64,000 nucleotides of DNA from Laceyella putida. GTDB taxonomy: Bacteria; Bacillota; Bacilli; Thermoactinomycetales; Thermoactinomycetaceae. Made by a program: the position numbers and the translations under genes. The stretch covers positions 1-64,000 of the forward strand of contig NZ_JBHTBW010000015.1 of NCBI RefSeq assembly GCF_042665195.1, read 5' to 3'. This document shows positions 16,946 to 25,327 of this stretch, in pieces. The notes under the pieces were generated by a model. It saw nothing but the letters and a program-made list of their open reading frames with translations, ran no database searches and was not told the DNA's origin. Within the stretch, counting starts at the first letter, position 1, and the number at the start of each line of letters is the position of its first letter.

Positions 16946-18052
16946 TCATAAGAAACGAAAGGGATTTGTATTCACAGTGGAAGGGATGATCGCTACTTGA
17001 TTCCCCAGCCGCCACTTCAGAACCTCACATACGCGGGGAACCACATGATGCTCCACATGGTGACCCGGATCAATGAGGCACAAACCCATCGCCAGAGCAT
17101 CTTGCGCTGTATGGAAGTCCACATCTCCCGTAATGTAGACGTCGGCACCCATGCGTTTGGCATCATGGATATGCCGGCTTCCCGATCCACCCAATAAGGC
17201 GACCCGTTGTACCGGTTGGTTGAAGTCTCCCACCACCCGCAGGCCTTCTATTCCATACGCCCGCTTCACCTGATTGGCAAGATCACGAAGGGACAACGGG
17301 TCGGGCAACTTTCCAATCCGCCCATAACCCATCATCTTTCCTTTGAGATCAAGCGGATAAATATCATACGCCACTTCTTCGTACGGATGGGCGGTCAACA
17401 ACGCCCGGATGACTTGCTGTAGCCGGCTCTCGGGCACGATTGTCTCCAAGCGCCGTTCTTTGACTCGCTCCAGCTTCCCCTGTTGCCCGATATAAGGATC
17501 CGTGCCTTCGCGTGGCATAAAGGTACCCGTGCCATCCAGATTAAACGTGCAATGGCTGTAGTTGCCGATCCAACCTCCACCCGCCTCACATACCGCCTGA
17601 AGGACTTGCTCGTGATGTGATTCCGGCACGAACACAACGAGCTTCTTCAACTTGTCCTCTTTGTACGGTATGAGCACATCCGTCTCTGTCAGGCCTAATT
17701 TCTCCGCCATCACATCATTGACTCCTGCGGCTGTCGCATCCAAATTGGTGTGAGCGATATAGACATTGATATCATGATTCAGCAGTTTATGAAACAACCG
17801 TCCCGCCGGTTGATCCATCCTTAATGCCTTTAAAGGCTGGAAGATCACCGCATGGTGCGCGATAATCCAATTGACCCCCAGGCGGATCGCTTCCTCCACC
17901 ACCTCTTCGGTCACATCCAAAGTGACGAGCACCCCTGTCACCTCCGTATCGGGGTCCCCCACCTGCAGGCCGATGCGGTCTTTTTCCACAGCGAGGCTGG
18001 TTGGAGCATACGCCTCCATCGCCTGGATCAATTGTTTTCCTGTGATAGACAT
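16946..18052 (-). CDS. Nif3-like dinuclear metal-centre protein (YqfO type)
   Basis: A 368-residue protein of the Nif3/DUF34 family, annotated elsewhere as GTP cyclohydrolase I type 2 homologue. Metal-ligand motifs are WIIAHHAVIFQP at the N-terminus, IAHTNLDA, and near the end DVDFHTAQDA with a following histidine cluster. A central insertion (about residues 130-230) matches the CutA/PII-like domain of the long YqfO form. The biochemical role is unsettled. Start at 18052 with AGAAGGTG; it overlaps the end of trmK by 25 bases, the same pair order as in B. subtilis. Confidence 0.92.
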   Translation of the reverse strand: MSITGKQLIQAMEAYAPTSLAVEKDRIGLQVGDPDTEVTGVLVTLDVTEEVVEEAIRLGVNWIIAHHAVIFQPLKALRMDQPAGRLFHKLLNHDINVYIAHTNLDATAAGVNDVMAEKLGLTETDVLIPYKEDKLKKLVVFVPESHHEQVLQAVCEAGGGWIGNYSHCTFNLDGTGTFMPREGTDPYIGQQGKLERVKERRLETIVPESRLQQVIRALLTAHPYEEVAYDIYPLDLKGKMMGYGRIGKLPDPLSLRDLANQVKRAYGIEGLRVVGDFNQPVQRVALLGGSGSRHIHDAKRMGADVYITGDVDFHTAQDALAMGLCLIDPGHHVEHHVVPRVCEVLKWRLGNQVAIIPSTVNTNPFRFL

Positions 18053-18771
18053 CGAATCACCTTCTCCCAAGCTTTGATTTCCCGCTCCAATTCCTGTTTG
18101 CGAACTTCCGCTTGCTCTGTTTTCCCTTTGCTCAATTGCCGGTAAATCTTCTGTTTCCCCGCCAGGGTCTCCGTTAATTTCTTATGTAACAGTGGGTGTC
18201 GTTTCTCCCATAAGAGTGGCCCCACTTCCCACACCATCTCTTTACCTAGCGATTCTTCAGCCCGATACTGAGGTCTGCCGGGTTCAGCCACCATAATTTC
18301 ATATAAGATATCCGCTTCTTCCACAATCATTTCTTCCACCAGGCGAAACCCGTTCTCATCCAACCACAACCGCACCCGGTTCCCACCCACGTTGGGTTGC
18401 AAGATCAGGCGCTCCACATGCGCCAGTTTTTCCTTGCCCGCTTCCAAAATATTGGCGATCAAGGCTCCTCCCATTCCGGCAATCACCACCACATCCACTT
18501 CATCCGGTTGGATCACGGCCAATCCATCCCCCAAGCGCACTTCAATCAGGTCAGCCAATCCCGCCAACTTGATTCGGTCGCGGGCATTCTCAAAGGGGCC
18601 ACGGTTCACTTCTCCGACAATGCCCTTATGTAACCGCTGTTCTCTGGCCACATGCGTGAGGAGCAAAGCATGATCCCCACCGATATCGGCGACGCGCTTA
18701 TGATCAGGAATGTAGGAAGCGATCGTTTTCAAGCGCTCCGACAATTGCCACAGATTGATGCTATGTTCCAT
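18028..18771 (-). CDS. trmK: tRNA (adenine(22)-N1)-methyltransferase TrmK
   Basis: A 247-residue SAM-dependent methyltransferase that makes m1A22 in tRNA (B. subtilis YqfN). The SAM-binding signature is VADIGGDHALLLTHV, and AGMGGALIANIL is the motif IV-like segment of the family. QPNVGGNRVRLWLDENGF is the family core, and the C-terminal helical region fits the known coiled-coil extension. It is adjacent to and overlaps the nif3 gene, a conserved Firmicutes pairing. Confidence 0.94.
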   Translation of the reverse strand: MEHSINLWQLSERLKTIASYIPDHKRVADIGGDHALLLTHVAREQRLHKGIVGEVNRGPFENARDRIKLAGLADLIEVRLGDGLAVIQPDEVDVVVIAGMGGALIANILEAGKEKLAHVERLILQPNVGGNRVRLWLDENGFRLVEEMIVEEADILYEIMVAEPGRPQYRAEESLGKEMVWEVGPLLWEKRHPLLHKKLTETLAGKQKIYRQLSKGKTEQAEVRKQELEREIKAWEKVIRCLSQENN

Positions 18772-18832
18772 CCAACAAGTCTCTCCTTTGCTAAACTGAG
18801 CCTTTTCATTATAACATCTCTATCAGAACAAG

Positions 18833-18860
18833 AAAAAAGCCGGTGAGTTCCGGCTTTTTT
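18833..18860. terminator. Terminator after the M1 peptidase gene
   Basis: The stem AAAAAGCCGG/CCGGCTTTTT, with a 6-base loop, lies directly after the stop. A- and T-runs on both sides make it symmetric. Confidence 0.85.
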
Positions 18861-20324
18861 CTAACCCTTATCAAAATACAGCCACTCCCGGAAGAACGGA
18901 GTCAAGTCTTTCTCCGCCACTTTGTTGGCCACCCGGATAAAGTCAAGGGTCGTCGCGGTTTTGAACTGATATTGATCATAATAGGCCCGCAATATCTCCA
19001 ACACTTTATCCCGGCCGAGTTCATCCATCAGTTCAAACAGCATGGCCGCTGGACGGATATAAACCATTAAGCCATAAAAAATATCAGGATAAGAATAGAG
19101 GGTATCCACACAAGTGATTCCCGCCACTTGGTGAATCTCGTCCGCTTTCTTGGTTGCCCGGCGTAAAAACTCGTGTTCATCCGACTTCATCTTCTCCTTC
19201 ATAAACAGGAATTCAGAGAAAGTAGTCAAGCCTTCATCCAACCACGGTTCCTTCGCCTGGTTGTTGCCCACCACCCCATACCACCATTGGTGGGCCAACT
19301 CATGCGCCACCACGCTGACGGCGGGTTGTATCCCTGCTTCCGTCTGCATGGTGGGAATCGACGTGATCAAACCGGGGTACTCCATCCCCGCTATGCCAAA
19401 TCCGGTTTCTCCCAGTACCACGTCCACTTCGTCATAGGGGTATTTCCCGTAAATCTTCCCAAAGAAATTCATGCTTTGGGTGGCTGCATGGAGTAAAGGT
19501 GCTACCGCCTTTTCCATGCCTGGCAGGTACCAGAGGTTCACCGCAATCCCGCCCGCCTTGGCACTCTGTTTTTGATAGTCTTTGGTTAAGACGGCAACAA
19601 AGTCACGCACGCGATCTTGTTTGATCGTGACGAAGGAGCCTGAATCCAAGTTTTTCCCGGTGGAGATCAGGCGATACCCCTCGGGCAAGTGAAAGGAGAC
19701 TTGGAAGTTAGACATCTCGGAGTAAAAAGGGTCGCCTACGGTGGTATAGGGTTCGATCTGCCAACCGCTTTGATTTTTCACAGCCAGCATGGGATACCAC
19801 TGCGCCAAAAACGCGGTGTGTTTAAACGTATTCAACCTCGTCCCTCCATGCGGCAGACGGAGCGTGAAGTCCATGGTGATCTGGGCTGTCTTGCCGTGGG
19901 CCAGCGGCTGAACCAAGGGCACTCTCATGATTTCATCCCGGACGAGCTTTTCCTTAACCGCCCGACCATTCACCTTGACTTGGCTCACTTGGATATAGCC
20001 CGGTTTGGTTGGCTTTCCTTCTTTTCCGTATTTCCACTCTCGAAACACATTGGGATAAAGATGAAAGAACACTTCCCGCCAGGCGTCTCGTCCTTTATGC
20101 GGAATCGTCACTTTCATCTTGGCGGCCACTTCATCCCGCTCCGGATGGTATGTGGCGTCAATCTGGTACAATGGGCGTTTCGGGGAAGCGGACTGACCGG
20201 ATGTTTGCTTATGTACGGGAGTCACAGCGGGTTGCTTCTCTTGCGCAAGTTGGGTAAAAGTTGTGACAAACGCCATAACGACAAGAACAAAACTAATGCT
20301 AAATGAGAAAAAACGATGTTTCAT
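18861..20324 (-). CDS. Secreted M1-family zinc metallopeptidase
   Basis: A 487-residue exported metallopeptidase of family M1. The signal peptide occupies about residues 1-28 (hydrophobic SFVLVVMAFVTTF). An N-terminal beta domain leads to the catalytic domain with GMEYPG (313-317), the zinc motif HELAH (341-345), and the third ligand E364 in WLDEGLTTF, exactly the HEXXH-x18-E spacing. It lacks the large C-terminal helical domain of aminopeptidase N, so it belongs to the short bacterial forms. It probably digests peptides outside the cell. Confidence 0.93.
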   Translation of the reverse strand: MKHRFFSFSISFVLVVMAFVTTFTQLAQEKQPAVTPVHKQTSGQSASPKRPLYQIDATYHPERDEVAAKMKVTIPHKGRDAWREVFFHLYPNVFREWKYGKEGKPTKPGYIQVSQVKVNGRAVKEKLVRDEIMRVPLVQPLAHGKTAQITMDFTLRLPHGGTRLNTFKHTAFLAQWYPMLAVKNQSGWQIEPYTTVGDPFYSEMSNFQVSFHLPEGYRLISTGKNLDSGSFVTIKQDRVRDFVAVLTKDYQKQSAKAGGIAVNLWYLPGMEKAVAPLLHAATQSMNFFGKIYGKYPYDEVDVVLGETGFGIAGMEYPGLITSIPTMQTEAGIQPAVSVVAHELAHQWWYGVVGNNQAKEPWLDEGLTTFSEFLFMKEKMKSDEHEFLRRATKKADEIHQVAGITCVDTLYSYPDIFYGLMVYIRPAAMLFELMDELGRDKVLEILRAYYDQYQFKTATTLDFIRVANKVAEKDLTPFFREWLYFDKG

Positions 20325-20341
20325 CTGTGGTCACCTCAAAC

Positions 20342-20375
20342 CAAAAAAAGTGGGCTCTTAGGTAGCTTGCCCACT
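20342..20375 (-). terminator. Terminator of hppD
   Basis: A 7-bp stem (AGTGGGC/GCCCACT) with a 13-base loop is followed on the minus strand by seven T. Confidence 0.8.
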
Positions 20376-20431
20376 CTTGGCCAAAGTATGACCCATATCC
20401 ATTATTAGCCCACGTGCACGCAGCATCATAT

Positions 20432-21547
20432 TTATAAATTTCCGCGCCGGGCTTGTTCCCGCTCAATCGCTTCAAAGAGCGCTTTAAAGTTCCCTTCGCC
20501 AAACCCTCTGGCGCCCTTGCGTTGAATGATCTCAAAGAATAAGGTGGGGCGATCCACAATCGGTTTGGTGAAAATCTGCAACAGATAGCCTTCATCATCG
20601 CGATCAACCAAAATTTTCAACCGTTTGAGGTCGTCCAAACGTTCATCGATCATTCCCACGCGAGCGGCCAATTCTTCATAATAGGTGTCTGGTGTATCTA
20701 AAAACTCCACGCCGTTTTTACGCAAGGCTTCCACCGTCGCAACAATGTCCTCCGTGATTAAAGCGACATGTTGCACACCGGGTCCATGATAAAATTCCAG
20801 ATACTCCTCGATCTGTGATTTGCGTTTCCCTTCAGCCGGCTCATTGATCGGGAATTTGATGCGTCCGGTCCCGTTTTGCATCACCTTGGACATGAGTGCT
20901 GAATATTCCGTGCTGATATCCTCATCGTCGAAGTGGTGCATCTGTGTAAAGCCCATCACCTTCTCATAGTAAGCAACCCACTCTTCCATCCGCTCCACAT
21001 TGCCGACGACATGGTCGATGCCCACAATCCCGACGGTTTGGGAGGGGATATGGGACTCCACGGCGATAAATCCCGGATGAAACAAGCCATGGTATTGTTT
21101 GCGCTCCACCAAGGTGTGCACTGTATCTCCATAGGTGCCGATCACGGCCTTTTTCAATTCGCCCTGTTCATCCTTGATGGTGCATGGCTCTTGCAGCACA
21201 ATCGCCCCTCTTGAAATCGCTTCCGAAAAAGCCTGCTCCACATCGTTCACCCGCAGGGCGATATCCTTCACGCCATCCCCATGCCGATTGACAAAAGCAG
21301 TGATTTCATGATCTGGCGAATAGGCTCCGCTGACCAATAACCGGACATTCCCCTGTTCAAGCAGATAAGAAACTTTGTCCCGCTGCCCCGTTTCCAGCCC
21401 GGAATAAGCCACCAAACGAAACCCATACGTTTGGCAGAAGTAATAAGCCGCTTGTTTGGCATTGCCTGTGTAAACCTCTAGATAATCGATATCCTGGATG
21501 GGAAAGAATTCATTTTTCAACTCCGGTATGATATGTTCCTGAGTCAT
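20432..21547 (-). CDS. hppD: 4-hydroxyphenylpyruvate dioxygenase
   Basis: An Fe(II) dioxygenase of 371 residues that converts 4-hydroxyphenylpyruvate to homogentisate in tyrosine breakdown. It has two VOC-type domains. The iron ligands are seen in GIDHVVGNV (His), PGVQHVALITED (His) and LFFEIIQRKGARGFG (Glu). The RGFGEGNFKALFEAIE C-terminal lid helix is typical. The remaining homogentisate pathway genes are not adjacent. The ATG follows GGGAGGGG. Confidence 0.95.
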   Translation of the reverse strand: MTQEHIIPELKNEFFPIQDIDYLEVYTGNAKQAAYYFCQTYGFRLVAYSGLETGQRDKVSYLLEQGNVRLLVSGAYSPDHEITAFVNRHGDGVKDIALRVNDVEQAFSEAISRGAIVLQEPCTIKDEQGELKKAVIGTYGDTVHTLVERKQYHGLFHPGFIAVESHIPSQTVGIVGIDHVVGNVERMEEWVAYYEKVMGFTQMHHFDDEDISTEYSALMSKVMQNGTGRIKFPINEPAEGKRKSQIEEYLEFYHGPGVQHVALITEDIVATVEALRKNGVEFLDTPDTYYEELAARVGMIDERLDDLKRLKILVDRDDEGYLLQIFTKPIVDRPTLFFEIIQRKGARGFGEGNFKALFEAIEREQARRGNL

Positions 21548-21619
21548 AATAACCCCTCCCTGTTATTAAACATTTTCTTTATTTTCAGAATAACGCGCAT
21601 AAAAAAACGGCGCAAGCAT

Positions 21620-22234
21620 TCACAGCAATGCGCCAGTGCTTCTACGCAATGAAAGACTGCGGAATTCCTCAGGTACCATCGCATAGACACACGTATTTTC
21701 CAACCGCCCGTCCACCGCCAACTGATGGTTGCGCAACACCCCTTCCAACTTATAGCCCAACCGTTCGGCCACCTTGCGCGAACGCACATTGCGCTGGTCG
21801 ACGCGAATCTCCACCCGGTTGGCTTCCAGGATCTCAAACGCAAACACGGTCAACCCTCTGACGGCTTCAGAGATATACCCTTTCCCCTGATATTGTTTGC
21901 GGCACCAATAGCCGATCTCAAACTTGGGGATGCTCCAGTCAATGCGATGCAATCCACTGCTCCCTACAAACCTTTGCTTCTCTTTATCAAATAGGTGAAA
22001 CCGCAAATCCACCCGCTCTAAAAACTGACAATGAGCTTGCCGTACAATCGCTTCCATTTCCGCTTCCGACAGTGGCTTTTTGGCCCATATCATCCATTGT
22101 TGCAAGCTTTCCAGTGACTCCATCGCCGCTTCATATACCAGCTTTCCATCACCCGGAAGCGGAAGACGGATTAACAGCCGCTCGGTCTCAAATGAATGGG
22201 GAAAATCTTTGAGTATCGGTGGCACAGGCTTCAT
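21620..22234 (-). CDS. RimJ/RimL-type GNAT acetyltransferase
   Basis: A 204-residue GNAT protein of the RimJ/RimL group. TERLLIRLPLPGDG at the start, FEIGYWCRKQYQGKGYISEA (acetyl-CoA loop) and ANRVEIRVDQRNVRSRKVAERLGY are the group signatures. These enzymes acetylate N-termini of ribosomal proteins or small amines; the target here is unknown. The start has a GGGGA ribosome site at long spacing. Confidence 0.88.
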   Translation of the reverse strand: MKPVPPILKDFPHSFETERLLIRLPLPGDGKLVYEAAMESLESLQQWMIWAKKPLSEAEMEAIVRQAHCQFLERVDLRFHLFDKEKQRFVGSSGLHRIDWSIPKFEIGYWCRKQYQGKGYISEAVRGLTVFAFEILEANRVEIRVDQRNVRSRKVAERLGYKLEGVLRNHQLAVDGRLENTCVYAMVPEEFRSLSLRRSTGALL

Positions 22235-22292
22235 CGCAGTAGATTCCCCGTTTCTGTTAATGTGGTTCTAACCAAATTTTACAGAATGATTT

Positions 22293-22325
22293 TAAAAAAA
22301 CAAACCGAATCCTAACCAGATTCGG
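22293..22325 (-). terminator. Terminator facing the acyl-CoA dehydrogenase gene
   Basis: A 7-bp stem (CCGAATC/GATTCGG) with a 7-base loop is followed on the minus strand by TTTGTTTTTTT. The only gene reading toward it is the acyl-CoA dehydrogenase gene, which ends almost 480 bases away; the gap holds an IS605-like element. Confidence 0.7.
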
Positions 22326-22379
22326 CAAATAATCGTACCCTTTTACTTTTTTCGAAAAAAACAATTCACAAATATTCCA

Positions 22380-22800
22380 AATCATTCCCTTTAAAGTAGT
22401 TGCTGCTAGAAATCCTAACTCTTTCAAGGATGAGATGAAAGTCGGCGTTGCTCGGTAATCCCTTTATGGGATTGTTAAGAGCGACAATTTTCAGTATAAT
22501 CCAACACTTGAGCGGTGCTCATCCCACTGGTAGTGAGTTTTATTCCTCTGTACGTCATGATATGGGGTTTCAGTGGCGAACCAATCTCTCCCACTGGGTA
22601 AAATCATGAGAGTGAGTAAAACGGAACTAGAACGCTGGTAATAGGCGTTCCGCCCATGTGGGTACATGCAACATGAGTTGTAGAACTGCATGGGACGGGC
22701 TGATGAGACAGCCCTGAACTTGGGAGTTGCATGAAGCAGAAATGGATTGAGTGCGCTAACTACCCAAGAATCCCACGGCTTCATCCGTGTGGAGTCTCAA
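22380..22800 (+). mobile_element. IS200/IS605-type remnant: right end with omega-RNA-like structured segment, no tnpB
   Basis: The stretch codes for no convincing protein on either strand. Its right end carries the hairpin CACGG-CTTCAT-CCGTG and ends in TCAA at 22797-22800, the arrangement of IS200/IS605 right ends cut by TnpA. Upstream are stable hairpins (GAACGC/GCGTTC and GGGCTG/CAGCCC) typical of the RNA made from the end of tnpB elements. The left boundary is not determined; the coordinate given is a guess. It sits between the stop codon of the acyl-CoA dehydrogenase gene and that gene's likely terminator. Confidence 0.55.
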
Positions 22801-22803
22801 ATA

Positions 22804-23943
22804 TTAGCAACCAATCTCCCTGGCAATGATATTGCGCTGTATTTCGGATGTGCCCTCGCCAATTTCCGTCAACTTTGCATCACGGAAGAAACGCTCCACT
22901 TTATAATCATGAATATATCCCCAACCGCCATGGATTTGCACGGCTTGATTGCATACCTTCATCGCCACTTCGGAGGCAAACAGCTTGCACATGGACGCCT
23001 CTTTGGTAAACTTGCGTCCCTGATCCTTGAGCCATGCCGCCTTATAAACATAGGTTCGCGCCAATTCAATCAGCATGTGCATATCCGCCAATTTATGCTG
23101 GATCGCTTGGAATTTGGATAAGGACTGGCCAAATTGCACCCGTTGCTTCGCATAACTTAACGCCAATTCATATGCGCCTTGGGCAATCCCCACCGCCATC
23201 GCGCCAATCCCGATTCTTCCCCCATCCAAGGTGATCAGAAACTGTTTAAATCCATTCCCGATCTCACCCAGCACATTTTCTTCTGGAACGCGGACCCCTT
23301 CCAGTACCAATTCCGTGGTATTGGAACTATGTAGCCCCAATTTGGTCAGGTTATCCAACACCCGAAAACCCGGCGTGTCCGTAGGCACAATAAAAGCAGT
23401 GATATTCCGGTGATCCCCCGTTTGCCCCGTCACTGCCGTCAACGCCAGAAATTTGGCATAACTCGCATTGGTAATAAAACACTTGCTCCCGTTAATCACC
23501 CAATCGCTTTCCTCTTTAACCGCCCGGGTTCTGGTTCCACCCGCATCCGACCCCGCACCGGGCTCTGTCAATCCAAAAGCTCCCAAGCTTTTTCCTTCAC
23601 ACAGCGGAACGAGATATCGCTGTTTCTGCTCCTCAGTCCCAAATAAATAAATGGGCGCACAGCCGAGCGAAATATGCGCCGAATATGTGATACCGGTGGA
23701 AGCGCATACGCGGCTCAGTTCTTCGACCGCTATCGCGAAACTCACCGTATCCGCGCCGGCTCCGCCCACCTCTTCGGGAAAGGGTAAGCCCATTAAATTT
23801 AAATCGGCCATTTTGGCGAAGATCTCTTTTGGGAAACGTTTGCTGCGATCACGTTCATCTGCTTCTGGGGCTACTTCTCCTTCTGCAAAGTCCCGCAACA
23901 TTTTGCGAATCATTTTTTGCTCAGTCGTTAAATCATAATTCAT
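22804..23943 (-). CDS. Acyl-CoA dehydrogenase
   Basis: A 379-residue FAD enzyme catalysing alpha,beta-dehydrogenation of acyl-CoA in fatty-acid or branched-chain degradation, with electrons passing to ETF. Family landmarks are FGLTEPGAGSDAGGTRTRA, the INGSKCFITNA segment, IQIHGGWGYIHDY-like text near the end (here VQIHGGWGYI), and the catalytic glutamate region LTEIGEGTSEIQRNIIARE. It is closest to short/branched-chain enzymes such as MmgC/AcdA. The ATG at 23943 follows GAGGAG; the GTG three codons earlier overlaps that site. The chain-length preference is not known. Confidence 0.93.
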   Translation of the reverse strand: MNYDLTTEQKMIRKMLRDFAEGEVAPEADERDRSKRFPKEIFAKMADLNLMGLPFPEEVGGAGADTVSFAIAVEELSRVCASTGITYSAHISLGCAPIYLFGTEEQKQRYLVPLCEGKSLGAFGLTEPGAGSDAGGTRTRAVKEESDWVINGSKCFITNASYAKFLALTAVTGQTGDHRNITAFIVPTDTPGFRVLDNLTKLGLHSSNTTELVLEGVRVPEENVLGEIGNGFKQFLITLDGGRIGIGAMAVGIAQGAYELALSYAKQRVQFGQSLSKFQAIQHKLADMHMLIELARTYVYKAAWLKDQGRKFTKEASMCKLFASEVAMKVCNQAVQIHGGWGYIHDYKVERFFRDAKLTEIGEGTSEIQRNIIAREIGC

Positions 23944-24114
23944 GTACCCCACTCCTCATCGATGACTTTTGCAATCGTTTTCATTTCCATTATAGGCCGA
24001 TTTCTTGGATTACTTCAATAATTTTTAAAAATACAATAACATGCTCCCCGAGAATTGTCCGAAACTTATTTGCATTGGACTGGGAAAACGATTAAAATTG
24101 AATCAACAAACCAA

Positions 24115-24146
24115 ACAAAAAACACACCCTGTTGGTAGAGGGTGTG
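24115..24146 (-). terminator. Terminator of the dnaG-sigA operon
   Basis: An 8-bp stem (CACACCCT/AGGGTGTG) with an 8-base loop is followed on the minus strand by TTTTTTGTTTGG, 28 bases after the sigA stop. Confidence 0.9.
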
Positions 24147-24174
24147 AAAAGAAACACAATAATTGGTTTATCGT

Positions 24175-25299
24175 CTATTCTAGGAAGTCTTTCAATCGTT
24201 TGCTGCGGCTTGGGTGACGTAACTTGCGCAACGCTTTGGCTTCAATCTGGCGGATACGCTCACGAGTGACACCAAACACTTTACCCACTTCCTCCAATGT
24301 GCGGGTACGTCCATCATCCAGTCCAAAGCGCAGTCGCAGAACATTCTCTTCCCGTTCCGACAGCGTGTCAAGTACCTCTTTCAATTGTTCCTTCAACAAT
24401 TCATAAGCCGCAGCATCCGCCGGAGCTTGAGCGTCATCATCCGGTATGAAATCACCCAGGTGGGAATCATCCTCTTCCCCAATTGGCGTTTCCAGCGATA
24501 CGGGCTCTTGGGCGATCTTCATGATTTCGCGCACTTTTTCCGGACTTAAGCCCATTTCCTTGGCAATTTCTTCAGGAGAGGGTTCGCGTCCAAGCTCTTG
24601 CAACAATTGTCTGGACACACGGATCAGCTTATTGATGGTTTCTACCATATGCACGGGAATCCGGATCGTCCGAGCTTGATCCGCGATAGCCCGGGTGATT
24701 GCTTGGCGAATCCACCAAGTGGCATACGTGCTGAACTTATACCCTTTACGGTAGTCAAACTTTTCTACAGCTTTGATTAAACCCATATTTCCTTCTTGGA
24801 TCAGATCAAGAAAGAGCATGCCGCGCCCTACATACCGTTTCGCAATGCTGACAACCAGACGCAAGTTCGCTTCAGCCAGTCTGCGCTTTGCCTCTTCGTC
24901 CCCTTGCTCAATTCGCTTCGCCAATTCCACTTCTTCCTCAGCAGTCAACAGGGGCACACGTCCGATTTCCTTCAGATACATCCGCACCGGGTCGTTGATT
25001 TTCACTCCGGGAGGTGGGGTCAAGTCTTCATCGAGATAAGAGTCGTCCTCTTCCATGTCCATATCGTCCGGACTTTCAAAGTCATCATCGTTCTCGTCAT
25101 TAATCACTTCGATTCCCTGCTCACTCAACTGTTCAAAGAAGTCATCGATCTGCTGGGAATCTTGGTCAAACGGAGCCAATCTCTCCATAATCGCCTTGTA
25201 GGTGACCACACCCTGCTTTTTACCGCCCTCAACAAGTTGCTCCTTCACTTGATCGAGCGTCATTTCCATCTCAGTATCCACATTTTGTTCTTTAGCCAA
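24175..25299 (-). CDS. sigA: Primary RNA polymerase sigma factor SigA (RpoD)
   Basis: The housekeeping sigma-70 factor, 374 residues. Region 1.1 is short and followed by an acidic stretch (about 65-95). Region 1.2-2 includes DPVRMYLKEIG, LRLVVSIAKRY and FSTYATWWIRQAI (-10 recognition). Region 3 follows, and region 4.2 contains GVTRERIRQIEAKALRKLRH (-35 recognition). The start is a TTG behind AAGGAGG with optimal spacing. It lies 28 bases downstream of dnaG, the classical macromolecular-synthesis operon order, and ends at a strong terminator. Confidence 0.97.
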   Translation of the reverse strand: MAKEQNVDTEMEMTLDQVKEQLVEGGKKQGVVTYKAIMERLAPFDQDSQQIDDFFEQLSEQGIEVINDENDDDFESPDDMDMEEDDSYLDEDLTPPPGVKINDPVRMYLKEIGRVPLLTAEEEVELAKRIEQGDEEAKRRLAEANLRLVVSIAKRYVGRGMLFLDLIQEGNMGLIKAVEKFDYRKGYKFSTYATWWIRQAITRAIADQARTIRIPVHMVETINKLIRVSRQLLQELGREPSPEEIAKEMGLSPEKVREIMKIAQEPVSLETPIGEEDDSHLGDFIPDDDAQAPADAAAYELLKEQLKEVLDTLSEREENVLRLRFGLDDGRTRTLEEVGKVFGVTRERIRQIEAKALRKLRHPSRSKRLKDFLE

Positions 25300-25327
25300 G
25301 ATCGATTTCCTCCTTTCTGATGAACTC

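Noticed and set aside
22491..22784. 97-codon minus-strand frame inside the IS605-like remnant
   Set aside because: No ribosome site, and the composition follows the hairpins of the RNA segment on the other strand.
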